Shown in pieces: positions 13,779-23,096 of a DNA stretch of 42,138 nt. The first letter of the stretch is position 1; each line of letters begins with the position of its first letter. The notes under the pieces are model-generated. The model worked only from the letters and a program-made list of their open reading frames with translations. It searched no databases and was not told the DNA's origin. The stretch comes from Actinomycetota bacterium (lineage in GTDB: Bacteria > Actinomycetota > Aquicultoria > JACQXZ01): assembly GCA_016208465.1 (NCBI GenBank), contig JACQXZ010000019.1, forward strand, positions 1 to 42,138. The letters run 5' to 3'. The translations under genes and the position numbers were made by a program.

Positions 13779-14759
13779 TCATTCGATGTTTATATTTTTT
13801 TTGACTTTTTCAAGCGCGTCTCCAGCGATTTGTCTTACTTTTGACGCGCCGCCTTCCAGAATTTTATTGACTATCTCAGGATCGTTCTCAAGCTGTTTTC
13901 TTTTTTTTCTAAAATCAACCAGACTTTCATTTATATGAGAAGACAGGAGATCTTTACATTCCATGCATCCACGAAGAGCGTTTTTGCATTTTGTTTCAAT
14001 ATCAGCCAGCTCGTTTTCGCTGTATATTTTGTGAAGCCCAAAGACAAGACAAATTTCAGGATGTCCTTTGTCGGTTAATTTGATACGCTCCGGATCAGTT
14101 ATCATTGTTCTTACTCTGGCTTTGATTTCTTCCGGTGAATCGGATAAGTTTATTGCGTTATGATAACTTTTGCTCATTTTTCTGCCATCTGTTCCAAGCA
14201 GTCTTTTTACCGGAGCCAAAAGAGGCCGTGGTTCAGGAAATAAATTATTATAAAGATAGTTAAATCTTCTTATTACCTCGCGTCCAAGTTCAAGATGAGG
14301 CAGTTGATCTTCTCCAATTGGAATAAGCTCTCCATGGCATATTGCAATATCCGCTGTCTGAAGAACCGGATAGCCCAAAAATCCGTGAGTAGCAATGTCT
14401 TTGCTGTTTAATTCCTGAAGCTGCTCTTTATATGTCGGGCATCTTTCAAGCCATGAAATAGGCGTAATCATTGACATATACAAATTAAGTTCTGCTATTT
14501 CTGGTATTTTTGACTGGCGATAAATAACGCATTTTTCAGGATCGAGTCCTGATGCCAGCCAGTCAATAACCATATTCTCTATGTCGCTTTGCAGTGTTTC
14601 CACATCATCATATCTTGTGGTAAGCGCGTGCCAGTCAGCAACAAAATAAAAACATTCATATTCATTTTGAAGAGCTATCCAGTTTTTAAGAGTCCCGTGA
14701 TAATGACCGATATGCAGTTTGCCGGAAGGCCTCATTCCACTGACTACTCTTTTTTTCAA
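13779..14759 (-). CDS. trpS: Tryptophanyl-tRNA synthetase
   Basis: Class I aminoacyl-tRNA synthetase, 326 residues from TTG 14759. Seen are RVVSGMRPSGKLHIGHYHG with the HIGH motif, the tryptophan-site region ADWHALTTRYDD, and GTDGRKMSKSYHNAI with the KMSKS motif. The frame is open to a TTG at 14789, but TTG 14759 is preceded by AAAGGAG at 8 bases and gives the usual N-terminus; the extra residues come from a repeat. It charges tRNA-Trp. The stop is 10 bases from the scpA start, so they are probably cotranscribed. Confidence 0.92.
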   Translation of the reverse strand: MKKRVVSGMRPSGKLHIGHYHGTLKNWIALQNEYECFYFVADWHALTTRYDDVETLQSDIENMVIDWLASGLDPEKCVIYRQSKIPEIAELNLYMSMITPISWLERCPTYKEQLQELNSKDIATHGFLGYPVLQTADIAICHGELIPIGEDQLPHLELGREVIRRFNYLYNNLFPEPRPLLAPVKRLLGTDGRKMSKSYHNAINLSDSPEEIKARVRTMITDPERIKLTDKGHPEICLVFGLHKIYSENELADIETKCKNALRGCMECKDLLSSHINESLVDFRKKRKQLENDPEIVNKILEGGASKVRQIAGDALEKVKKNINIE

Positions 14760-14779
14760 TTTAAATGCTCCTTTCTTAG

Positions 14780-15074
14780 AAGGGTTCAAGGATTCAAGGG
14801 GTCAAGGATTCGAGTGTTTGTTTTCTAAAGATTTTATAAGTACCTTGAGCATTATTTCAACCTTTTCTACATTCTGAAGTTTCTTTAATTTCTCGATTCC
14901 AATATATCCTGAATCTCCAGATAATAATATTTGAGTTTCCAATTCACAATTTGGACCATAAGCTAGATATAAAAACCTGATATATTCTGGAGTTGTTTTT
15001 CTTCCATATCCTTCTGCTGTAATTCCTTGTAATTCTTAAGCATTTCACTTGAATCCTCGATCCCTTGAATCCTT
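14780..15074 (-). mobile_element. Degraded four-helix-bundle (S23) element with inverted ends
   Basis: The ends are inverted copies of a repeat: AAGGATTCAAGGGGTCAAGG..GAGTG at 14790-14815 and CACTTGAATCCTCGATCCCTTG... at 15046-15074. A truncated four-helix-bundle gene lies between them. Solo copies of the same end occur at 18535-18564, 20070-20107 and 40490-40525. Confidence 0.6.
14802..15035 (-). pseudogene. C-terminal half of an S23-type four-helix-bundle protein
   Basis: The frame from 15035 to TGA 14802-14804 reads ELQGITAEGYGRKTTPEYIR, then FLYLAYGPNCELETQILLSG and IKSLENKHSNP. 'AEGYGR.T..EYIRFL..A.GS..ELETQ' is the signature of TIGR02436-type four-helix-bundle proteins, the family of 23S rRNA intervening-sequence proteins. 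The N-terminal 40-50 residues and the start are missing. An in-frame TAA at 15036-15038 precedes it, so it is non-functional. Confidence 0.7.
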
Positions 15075-15077
15075 AAT

Positions 15078-15689
15078 TTACAAAAACAAATGCAGGAAAA
15101 AACTTATCACCGGATCCATAATTGACCATAAAATGCCTCTAAGAAACAATAATACAAAAAGCAAAGGAAATAATCCATATCGTTCAATGCTCATATATGT
15201 CCTAAGCGGTTTACCCGTAAGAAATCCTGCTAAAACTCTCGATCCATCCAAAGGAGGAATTGGGATTAAATTAAACACCCCAAGAATTATGTTTACAAAA
15301 ACAAGGTATTGAAGGAAAGTCCCCAAAACAGGAAACGTCAGAAGTTTTGAAAGAAATCCGCTTGCGGCCGCCAGAGTAAAATTAGTAAGCGGGCCTGCTA
15401 TGGCAACATACATCATCCCTCTTTTGGGATTTTCGAAGTAATTAGGATTTATGGGCACCGGTTTTGCGGATCCAAAAATAATTGGAGAGCCTGCTGATAT
15501 TAACATTATTGGCAGAATAATTGATCCAAAAGGATCAATATGAACAATTGGATTAAGTGATAACCTTCCGGCATTACGGGCAGTTGGATCACCCAACAAT
15601 TCTGCTACTCTTCCATGTGCGTACTCATGAAATATGACACTTAAAATTAAAGCGGGCAGAAGAATAATTAATTGACTTAAATCACTCAA
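15078..15689 (-). CDS. M50-family site-2-type membrane metalloprotease
   Basis: 203 residues, largely membrane-embedded. The zinc motif HEYAHG near residues 21-26, the GDPTARNAGRLSLNP loop near residues 33-47 and the second metal motif NLIPIPPLDGSRVL near residue 140 are all present. These small 'site-2 protease family' proteins lack the PDZ domain of RseP and have unknown substrates. The start is TTG 15689, overlapping the TGA of the upstream nucleotidyltransferase (TTGA), so the two are translationally coupled, an arrangement common in diverse bacteria. Confidence 0.85.
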   Translation of the reverse strand: MSDLSQLIILLPALILSVIFHEYAHGRVAELLGDPTARNAGRLSLNPIVHIDPFGSIILPIMLISAGSPIIFGSAKPVPINPNYFENPKRGMMYVAIAGPLTNFTLAAASGFLSKLLTFPVLGTFLQYLVFVNIILGVFNLIPIPPLDGSRVLAGFLTGKPLRTYMSIERYGLFPLLFVLLFLRGILWSIMDPVISFFLHLFL

Positions 15690-18316
15690 GCAATATTCAC
15701 CTTTTCTGAATTTTTAATTTCGTTTTTAATAAATTCAATCTCCTCCTCTTTTTTCTTAACCAGTCCGTCTAGTTTGGCATCTAATAATTTTTTTAATGCC
15801 TTGTTGAAAATACTTGATGGCTTAATGCCCATTGCAATTAAATCTTTTCCGTTAACTTCAATCTTAACATCTTTTAGTTTAGTAATATAGGTTTCTATTC
15901 TGTATTTTGCGTTAGAGGAAGCTTTTGAATACATATAAACAAGGGATTCCTGGTTAAAATCATAAAGCAGTTCATAAATTCTGCTGTTTCTAAGTTTTTT
16001 GTCTGAGTTTAAAACAACCATTATCTTTGGTCCTTCAATTATTCCATTTATCAGGGTATTTGTATCGACTTTTCTAAATTTCATTTGCGCGCACCAGTTC
16101 TTAAGTTCTTCCTCTGATAAGTTTTCAAGCATAATCATTAACAAAACAAGCCACATTTTAGATTTGCTCTGGAAAAATATATCAATTTTTGAAGCAGCGC
16201 TTTTTATCTTCTTAAAATTATCTTCAAGATTCTGATCAACTTTTATTTTAGGGAAGATATTTTTTAATACACCGAGATTATCTAATCTTTCTATGGCTTT
16301 AAAAGATTCTTCTTCTGAAAGAATTAAAATTAATTTGTTTCTAACCCTGACAGTGGTAAGTTCGCCCACCAGTTCCATTTCAACAGCCTTTCTGGCTAGT
16401 TTCTCTGTTTGTTCTTCCATGCAAAAGCCGTATCTTTGTTCAAAACGAACCGCCCTGAAAATTCTTGTTGGGTCTTCAATAAAGCTCAAACTATGGAGAA
16501 TCCTGATTTGTTTTTTTTCAATATCTTTTTGCCCGCCAAAGAAATCAAACAATTCACCAAACCTTGGAGTGTTTAAAGCAATAGCCATTGCGTTGATGCT
16601 GAAATCGCGGCGGCTTAAATCCTGCCTGATTGAGCTGAGTTCCACTTGGGGCAGCGCGGCAGGATGTTCATAAAATTCTCTTCTTGCGGAGGCTATATCA
16701 ATTCTGAAATCACTGGTAAGAATTACAACCGCGGTGCCAAATTTTCGATGCGATCTTAATCTGCCGCCTAGTTTTTTTACTATGTTTTCGGCAAATATTA
16801 TTCCGTCTCCTTCGACCACTAAATCAATATCAAAATTAGGATAATTCATAATCATATCACGGACAAATCCGCCTACAAGATAAACATTAAAACCTGTCTC
16901 TTCAGCCAGATTTCCCAGATCTTTGAGCAATTTCTGGAGATGATGAGGAAGAAGTGTTTTTATTCTTTGCAGAAAATCACCCCGGGTGAATTTTGGAGAC
17001 GCAGGTTTAGCTGTAGTTCCCCTGATGTAATCAGTTCCGTGAAGAGCTTTTAGCAGGTCTGATCTGGTGATAATTCCAATTATATCAGCATCTTCTATTA
17101 CAAATAACCTGCTTATTTCTTCTTCAGTTAAAAGATTTTCAATATTATGAAGCGGCTCCTCTGGTTTAACTGCTGCAACCCGATGAGACATAAATCCTTT
17201 AACAGGCGCATGCCCTAAACCGTGATGATCTGCCTTATCAATATCCCGTCTTGAAATTACACCTGTCAGCTTTCCGTTTTCCAGAACAGGAAGACCTGTG
17301 TAACCGTATTTTCTCATTAGTTTGCTTGCTTCCTGGATTGTTGTTGACGCGCTGATTATTTTTACAGGACTGGACATTATTTGTTTTGCGATTAAAGGTT
17401 GATGCATTGATTTTAATAGTTCTTCAATTATTTCTTTTTCAATCAAAGGAAAATTTTTATTTTTTATAATAGCCGAAGCGGCTTGTGAATGACCGCCTCC
17501 TCCAAGTTTACTTAAGACAGCGCCTACATCAACTTCATTAATTCGGCTTCGTCCGATGATGTGAATGCGGTCGTTCATTTTAACGAGGATAAAAACAATT
17601 CCTGCTTCTTTAAGACCGCTTAGGCGATGCGCGAGAATAGAAACTTCATCAATATATTCATTTATTTCAGCGGAAGCAAATAATACGTTTATTCCTTTTA
17701 CTTCAATATTGTGGGCTGTTTTTAAAAGTTCTCTAAATAATTCCCTTTGAGGTTCAGAAAGAATTCGACTTAAGAAATGGCTGATTACATTAACATTTGC
17801 TTTCTGACCCATTAAAAAGGCAAGCGCGTAAGCGTCTTCGTAAGTTGTTGTTGGATAAGTAAGAGAACCTGTGTCTTCGTGAATACCCAAAGCAAAAAGA
17901 GTTGCCTCAAAAGGCGACACAGGAATTTTTTTGTCTATTAATATCTTAACCAGAATGGTTGTAGTAGCTCCAACTTCTTCATAAAAATCTTTAGCGGTTT
18001 TCATATCTTCATTGGTTGGGGGATGATGATCAAATGAAAAAATTTCTATATCAGGATGTTCTGCAAGTTCTTCCAGCTCGCCAAGACGGCTTGCGATTCT
18101 CGTGTCAACAACGATCATTCTTTTTACAGAACTTTTATCCAGTTGTTTTAAGTCGATTAAGTCAAGAACTTCCTGATGTAGCGACAGAAATTCCCTCACG
18201 TTTTTATTCTGAGAGCCGGTGAAAACCAGTTTTGCCTCAGGATATAATTTTTGAGCGGCTACCATAGCCGCCAATGAATCAAAATCAGAATTAAAATGAC
18301 TTGTAATGATTTCCAT
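15686..18316 (-). CDS. DHH - CBS - tRNA nucleotidyltransferase fusion (A-adding type)
   Basis: 876 residues with three modules. Residues 1 to about 315 are a DHH/DHHA1 phosphoesterase: SHFNSDFDSLAA, DTRIASRLGEL, FDHHPP, and GGGGHSQAA near residue 272. Residues about 315-435 are two CBS domains. Residues about 445-876 are a class II polymerase-type CCA/poly(A) nucleotidyltransferase with LVGGFVRD and the catalytic DIDLVVEGDG. Proteins of this architecture in bacteria with split activities add the terminal A of tRNA CCA ends. Whether this one adds A or CCA cannot be settled without the CC-adding partner, not seen here. The DHH module could be an oligoribonuclease. The ATG at 18316 gives a full DHH domain. 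Confidence 0.85.
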   Translation of the reverse strand: MEIITSHFNSDFDSLAAMVAAQKLYPEAKLVFTGSQNKNVREFLSLHQEVLDLIDLKQLDKSSVKRMIVVDTRIASRLGELEELAEHPDIEIFSFDHHPPTNEDMKTAKDFYEEVGATTTILVKILIDKKIPVSPFEATLFALGIHEDTGSLTYPTTTYEDAYALAFLMGQKANVNVISHFLSRILSEPQRELFRELLKTAHNIEVKGINVLFASAEINEYIDEVSILAHRLSGLKEAGIVFILVKMNDRIHIIGRSRINEVDVGAVLSKLGGGGHSQAASAIIKNKNFPLIEKEIIEELLKSMHQPLIAKQIMSSPVKIISASTTIQEASKLMRKYGYTGLPVLENGKLTGVISRRDIDKADHHGLGHAPVKGFMSHRVAAVKPEEPLHNIENLLTEEEISRLFVIEDADIIGIITRSDLLKALHGTDYIRGTTAKPASPKFTRGDFLQRIKTLLPHHLQKLLKDLGNLAEETGFNVYLVGGFVRDMIMNYPNFDIDLVVEGDGIIFAENIVKKLGGRLRSHRKFGTAVVILTSDFRIDIASARREFYEHPAALPQVELSSIRQDLSRRDFSINAMAIALNTPRFGELFDFFGGQKDIEKKQIRILHSLSFIEDPTRIFRAVRFEQRYGFCMEEQTEKLARKAVEMELVGELTTVRVRNKLILILSEEESFKAIERLDNLGVLKNIFPKIKVDQNLEDNFKKIKSAASKIDIFFQSKSKMWLVLLMIMLENLSEEELKNWCAQMKFRKVDTNTLINGIIEGPKIMVVLNSDKKLRNSRIYELLYDFNQESLVYMYSKASSNAKYRIETYITKLKDVKIEVNGKDLIAMGIKPSSIFNKALKKLLDAKLDGLVKKKEEEIEFIKNEIKNSEKVNIA

Positions 18317-18371
18317 TATTCACTATCCTTCACTATCCAATTTTAATTAATTAATTTACTTGGTTCTTTTC

Positions 18372-18564
18372 TAGAAATAGTTAACAAAAAGGGTCAAGTG
18401 AAATTTTAAGTTCAAATGTCAAAGCTCAAAGTTCAAATGAAATCCAAAGTTTAAATGACCAAAACTTTTAATAATTTGGATTTTGTCATTCATTTGACAT
18501 TTTGATTTTGTCATTTGAACTTTCTAAATATTTACACTTGAATCCTTGACCCCTTGAATCCTTC
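18372..18564. repeat. Nested inverted repeats downstream of the pyrimidine phosphorylase
   Basis: The outer pair is AAGGGTCAAGTGAAA at the left and CACTTGAATCCTTGACCCC at the right (18535 onward). The inner pair is AAGTTCAAATGTCAAAGCTC (from about 18410) and the inverted TGTCATTTGAACTT (to about 18522). The centre (TTTTAATAATTTGG) has no gene. It looks like one repeat element inserted into another. Confidence 0.55.
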
Positions 18565-18568
18565 TAAA

Positions 18569-19873
18569 TTACTTAATTACTTCATAAATAAAAGGTTCTT
18601 GTTCTGGTTTACTTTCTTTTATTTCGACAGCCTCATCAAAAATACTCTTTGCCTGTTTTATTTTTTCTTTGTCATTTGCGAATATCTTAATTAGGACATC
18701 CTCTTCTTTCACCAAATCGCCAACCTTGTAATTTAATATTACACCAACTGAGAGATCAATTTGAGTGTCTTTTGTTATTCTTCCAGCCCCCAGACATTTA
18801 ACTGCCTCGCCAATTCTTAAAGCGTCAATTTTGTGGATGTAACCTTTCTGTTTTGCAGTATATTCATCAGTCAAATTTGCCTGAGGCAGTTTATCGTAAG
18901 AAAAAATAACTTCTTCATTTCCATCTTGTTCTTTTATTATTTCTCTAAACTTATTTAAGCCTTTCCCTGTTTTAATTATATCATTGAGGATATTTATAGC
19001 TTCATTCTGGCTGTTTGTGATGCCCCCAAGAATAAGCATTTCAGATCCAATGGCTAAACATAATTCTTTCAGGTCAGATGGGCCTTTGTCTTTGAGGGTA
19101 TCTATCGCTTCTATTACTTCCAGAGAATTTCCAACCGCAAATCCTAATGGCTGGTTCATATTGCTTATTATCGCAACGGTTTTTCTACCAAGATTATTTC
19201 CCAGTGAAACCATTATTTCAGCCAGCTTTTTTGCGGAAGAAAGAGATTTCATAAATGCGCCGGATCCAACTTTTACATCCAAAACTATTTTGTCAGCGCC
19301 TGATGCTATTTTTTTACTCATTACACTGCTGGCGATTAGCGGAATACTTGAAACAGTTGCGGTTACATCTCTTAAAGCATAAATTTTTTTATCCGCTGGA
19401 ACTAATTTTTCTGTTTGCCCGATTATCGCGGCTCCGGTTTTATTTACTATTCTTATAAATTTTTCTTTTGATAAGTTTGTGTTAAAACCGTCTATAGATT
19501 CCAGTTTGTCTATTGTTCCGCCTGTGTGTCCCAGTCCGCGTCCTGATATTTTAGGAACTTTTATTCCAGCGGCCGCAATCATAGGAACAATGACCAATGT
19601 TGTTTTATCCCCTACTCCGCCGGTGCTGTGTTTGTCTATTTTTATACCTTCAATTGCGCTTAAGTTTATTTGCTCGCCAGAATAAATCATTGAATTAGTC
19701 AAGTGCGAAATTTCTTCATTGTCTAATCCTTTTATATATATAGACATCAAAAAAGCAGCCATCTGATAGTCAGGGATTTTATTGTTAGTGAATCCCTGAA
19801 CCATAAAATCAATCTCATTTTCAGACAGCTTAAAACCATCTCTTTTTTTAGCGATAATATCATATGGCTTCAT
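18569..19873 (-). CDS. pdp: Pyrimidine-nucleoside phosphorylase / thymidine phosphorylase
   Basis: Glycosyltransferase family 3 enzyme, 434 residues from ATG 19873 (MKPYDIIAKKRDGFKLSE). It phosphorolyses uridine/thymidine. Conserved segments are KHSTGGVGDKTTL, GRGLGHTGGTIDKLE, KKIYALRDVTATV, and KIASGADKIVLDVKVGSGAF. A C-terminal barrel (GYIHKIDALRIG, GAGRITKD) follows. The frame runs on to a TTG at 19933, but those residues derive from a repeat and other family members start at the MKPYDII equivalent. The gene is bordered on both sides by inverted-repeat elements, which may interrupt its cotranscription with dxs. Confidence 0.88.
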   Translation of the reverse strand: MKPYDIIAKKRDGFKLSENEIDFMVQGFTNNKIPDYQMAAFLMSIYIKGLDNEEISHLTNSMIYSGEQINLSAIEGIKIDKHSTGGVGDKTTLVIVPMIAAAGIKVPKISGRGLGHTGGTIDKLESIDGFNTNLSKEKFIRIVNKTGAAIIGQTEKLVPADKKIYALRDVTATVSSIPLIASSVMSKKIASGADKIVLDVKVGSGAFMKSLSSAKKLAEIMVSLGNNLGRKTVAIISNMNQPLGFAVGNSLEVIEAIDTLKDKGPSDLKELCLAIGSEMLILGGITNSQNEAINILNDIIKTGKGLNKFREIIKEQDGNEEVIFSYDKLPQANLTDEYTAKQKGYIHKIDALRIGEAVKCLGAGRITKDTQIDLSVGVILNYKVGDLVKEEDVLIKIFANDKEKIKQAKSIFDEAVEIKESKPEQEPFIYEVIK

Positions 19874-19909
19874 TGGTTTATAAAAGGGTCTGAGAATTCT
19901 GGGATTCAA

Positions 19910-20107
19910 AAAATTAAGTGAAAAATTGAACAATAAAGTTCAAATGTCAAAGTTCAAATGTCAAATGAATGTCAAAACTCAAAGTTCAAAGTGTTAATTT
20001 TTTAATAATTTAGGCTTTGGATTTTATTTGAACTTTGGATTTTGTAATTTGAACTTATCTTTTAAATTTCACTTGAATCCTTGAATCCTCGACCCCTTGA
20101 ATCCTCC
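19910..20107. repeat. Nested inverted repeats between dxs and the pyrimidine phosphorylase
   Basis: Same architecture as 18372-18564. The inner copies are AAGTTCAAATGTCAAAGTTC (19937 onward) and, inverted, TTTGAACTTTGG...TTTGAACTT (20024-20055). The outer end is CACTTGAATCCTTGAATCCT...CCCCTTGAATCC (20070-20107). No gene between. Confidence 0.55.
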
Positions 20108-20110
20108 GAA

Positions 20111-22054
20111 CTAATTCTTCTTATACCCAATTTTCGACACTCGTGATTTTATTCCGCGGACAATCTGAAATTTCTTTTCCATTTTGTTTAGTCTTTCGCT
20201 GATTTGTGAGGCAATTTTTGGGGCATCTAAACCAATATCTGAAAGAAGCAAATCAACTGGACCATGTTCAATAAATTTATCAGGCAAACCAAATCTTAAA
20301 ACAGGGATTGAAATATTATTCTCGTTTAGCAGTTCCATGATTCCGCTTCCAAAGCCGCCGGTTAAAACGTTTTCTTCTATTGTTACAACAAGTTTATGCT
20401 GAGGAGCTGTTAATGAAATCAAATGTTCATCAATCGGTTTGATAAAGCGCGCGTTTATAATTGAAGAAGTAATCCCTTTTTTGACTAATTCATTTGATGT
20501 CCGAATGGCTGTTTGAACCATTCTTCCAACAGCAATAATACAAACATCTTTTCCTCTTTGAATAATTTCAGCCTTAACTGTTTTAATTAATTTAAATTCA
20601 TCCGTAAGCCTGACCCCAACCGCGCTTCCGCGAGGATAACGAATTGCGACTGGTCCTTCCATTTGGACAGCGGTATAAATCATATCGCAAAATTCTTCTT
20701 CGTCTTTTGGCGCCATTATTGTTATGTTTGGTAAATGTCTAAGATAAGATATGTCAAAAGCGCCATGATGTGTTGCCCCATCTTCACCTACCAGTCCCGC
20801 CCTGTCCAGAGCAAAAACAACATGAAGATTTTGAAGGCATACATCATGAATAATCTGATCAAGCGCTCTCTGGAGAAATGTTGAATATATTGCCACAACA
20901 GGACAGAAACCTTTCAAGGATAATCCCGCCGCAAAAGTTACCGCGTGCTGTTCTGCTATTCCTACATCGTAAAATCTGTCAGGAAATCTTTTTGCAAATT
21001 TATTTAATCCTGTGCCGTCTTTCATTGCGGCAGTAATAGCGATGACATTGTCCTTTTTTTCAGCGATCCTGATTAAGGCATCGCCAAAAACATCGGTATA
21101 AGATGGAGCCATAATTTTCTTTTTTGCTTTGCCCGTCTCAATTACAAAGGGATTGGTGCCGTGGAATTTATCAGGATTTTGTTCAGCCGGCGGATAACCA
21201 AATCCTTTTTTAGTCAGCGTGTGAATCAGAATAGGTCCGCCCAATTGCTTTGCGAAATTAATACTTTTTACAACTGCTTCAATATCATGTCCATCAACTG
21301 GTCCTATATATTTAAAGCCGAGTTCTTCGAAAATCATTCCCGGAACAAAAAGATGTTTAACACTGTCTTCCAGTAATTCCCCCATTGTTATCATTTTAGG
21401 TCCAATGTTGGGTATCTTTTGAATCTGCTGTTCAATTTTTTCTCTTACTTTTTTAAACGCAGGATCGAGCCGAATCCGATTCAGGTACAATGACATTGCT
21501 CCAACATTCGGAGAAATCGACATTACATTGTCATTTAGCACAACAATTAAATCTGTCTTTAAGTGTCCTGCCTGATTTAAGGCTTCATATGCCATGCCGC
21601 CGGTTAGAGAACCATCGCCTATTACGGCAACGATAGTATCTTTTTCATTTTTTATATCACGCGCCTCCGCAAGACCTAATGCCGCGCTAATTGAAGTACT
21701 GCTATGGCCTGTATCAAAAATGTCATGGTCGCTTTCCGATCTTTTTGGAAACCCGCTGATTCCGCCATATTGTCTTAAAGTATTAAATTGTTCTCGTCTT
21801 CCTGTGATTATTTTGTGGGCATAAGACTGGTGGCCTACATCCCAAATGATTTTATCTTTTGGACTGTCTAAAGCCAGATGAAGTCCAATTGTTAACTCCA
21901 CCACACCAAGGCTTGGCGCTAAATGTCCACCTGTTTCAGAAACAGTTTTGATTATTTTCTCTCTTATTTCATCTGCAAGTATTTTTAATTGGGAAGGAGA
22001 AAGATTTTTTAAATCAGACGGGCTGTTTATGTTATTCAAGATTTTATTATCCAA
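20111..22054 (-). CDS. dxs: 1-deoxy-D-xylulose-5-phosphate synthase
   Basis: 647 residues, a full-length thiamine-diphosphate transketolase-type enzyme making DXP from pyruvate and glyceraldehyde-3-phosphate, first step of the MEP isoprenoid pathway. Seen are GHLAPSLGVVELT, the WDVGHQSYAHK active-site loop, the ThDP/Mg motif GDGSLTGGMAYEALNQAG near residue 140, and DRAGLVGEDGATHHG near residue 414. The start is TTG 22054 with AGGGAG about 10 bases upstream. It follows ispA and xseB, the order found in many bacteria, linking precursor supply with prenyl chain synthesis. Confidence 0.95.
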   Translation of the reverse strand: MDNKILNNINSPSDLKNLSPSQLKILADEIREKIIKTVSETGGHLAPSLGVVELTIGLHLALDSPKDKIIWDVGHQSYAHKIITGRREQFNTLRQYGGISGFPKRSESDHDIFDTGHSSTSISAALGLAEARDIKNEKDTIVAVIGDGSLTGGMAYEALNQAGHLKTDLIVVLNDNVMSISPNVGAMSLYLNRIRLDPAFKKVREKIEQQIQKIPNIGPKMITMGELLEDSVKHLFVPGMIFEELGFKYIGPVDGHDIEAVVKSINFAKQLGGPILIHTLTKKGFGYPPAEQNPDKFHGTNPFVIETGKAKKKIMAPSYTDVFGDALIRIAEKKDNVIAITAAMKDGTGLNKFAKRFPDRFYDVGIAEQHAVTFAAGLSLKGFCPVVAIYSTFLQRALDQIIHDVCLQNLHVVFALDRAGLVGEDGATHHGAFDISYLRHLPNITIMAPKDEEEFCDMIYTAVQMEGPVAIRYPRGSAVGVRLTDEFKLIKTVKAEIIQRGKDVCIIAVGRMVQTAIRTSNELVKKGITSSIINARFIKPIDEHLISLTAPQHKLVVTIEENVLTGGFGSGIMELLNENNISIPVLRFGLPDKFIEHGPVDLLLSDIGLDAPKIASQISERLNKMEKKFQIVRGIKSRVSKIGYKKN

Positions 22055-22098
22055 GTTACTAAGTCTCCCTAATCTTAATGAGTTGAAACTAAAATTCG

Positions 22099-22180
22099 TA
22101 AGTCACAGGTTAAAAGTCACAGGTCACAGGTTGAAAGCTTCTTCACTTGTGACTTGTGTCATGTGACTTTGTGACCTATC
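22099..22180. repeat. GTCACAGG-type inverted repeat
   Basis: AAGTCACAGGTTAAAAGTCA...AGGTCACAGG on the left and the inverted CTTGTGACTTGTGTCATGTG..TTTGTGACCT on the right form a long imperfect hairpin between ispA and dxs. A half copy is at 23273-23302. Confidence 0.6.
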
Positions 22181-22188
22181 TTATTTTA

Positions 22189-23070
22189 TCAAGAACTTCT
22201 TTTGTATACAAAATCAGCTATTTCAATCAAGGGTTGTTTTCTTTCCCCAAAAATACTTAAAGAATCTTTTGCTTTTTCAATTTCTTCTTTAGCGTGAATT
22301 TTTGCTTTTTCAAGACCAAAAATACTTATATAAGTAGATTTAAGCATACGTTCATCACTTCCTGCTTCTTTTCCCATTAATTCAGTTTCTCCTGCAGTAT
22401 CCAGAACATCATCTATAATCTGAAAAGCTAAACCCAGATGGCTCGAATAATCCAAAAGGGCTTTTGTTTTTTCTTCATCGGCTCCCGCAAGTATTGTTGC
22501 AACTTTTACTGAAGCAGAAATTAATCGGCCGGTTTTGTTTTTATGGATAAATTCAAGTGTTGATGAAGCAATAGTCTTACCGGTGGATTCGATGTCAACA
22601 ACCTGTCCGCCGACCATTCCCCTGACACCAGAAGCATCTGAAAGCTCTTCAATAATTTTCACAATTTTTTCTGGACTATCTGCTTCTTGCCTTGAAGATA
22701 TCAAATAAAAAGCCTCAGCAAATAGCGCATCGCCTGCCAAAATAGCAATATCTTCACCAAAAACAATATGACAGGTTGGCTTCCCCCTTCTTAACTTATC
22801 ATTGTCTATTGCTGGTAAATCATCATGAATTAAAGAATATGTATGAATATATTCTATCGCACAGGCTGTTGGCAGTATTTTGTGTATATCATAATCAAGA
22901 ATTTCAGCAGCCGATAAAGACAATACTGACCGCAGTCTTTTGCCCCCGGAAAAAAGACTGTGTCTCATTGCTTTATAGATAATTTGTGGATAATTATCTT
23001 CTGAAGGAAATAATTCTGAAAGTGATTTTTCAATTAATATTCTTTTTTCGTCAGGATAATTATTTTCCAC
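22189..23070 (-). CDS. ispA: Geranyl/farnesyl (polyprenyl) diphosphate synthase
   Basis: 293-residue trans-isoprenyl diphosphate synthase that condenses IPP with allylic diphosphates. The first aspartate-rich motif is DDLPAIDND near residue 88 and the second is IIDDVLDTAGE near residue 216, with GGKRLR near residue 38 and VGGQVVDIE near residue 155. The short-chain family and position between xseB and dxs support farnesyl/geranylgeranyl synthesis; exact chain length is not decided. The start is GTG 23070 with GGAG four bases upstream. Confidence 0.92.
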   Translation of the reverse strand: MENNYPDEKRILIEKSLSELFPSEDNYPQIIYKAMRHSLFSGGKRLRSVLSLSAAEILDYDIHKILPTACAIEYIHTYSLIHDDLPAIDNDKLRRGKPTCHIVFGEDIAILAGDALFAEAFYLISSRQEADSPEKIVKIIEELSDASGVRGMVGGQVVDIESTGKTIASSTLEFIHKNKTGRLISASVKVATILAGADEEKTKALLDYSSHLGLAFQIIDDVLDTAGETELMGKEAGSDERMLKSTYISIFGLEKAKIHAKEEIEKAKDSLSIFGERKQPLIEIADFVYKRSS

Positions 23071-23096
23071 TAATCTCCAGTCCCGTGGGATATCTT

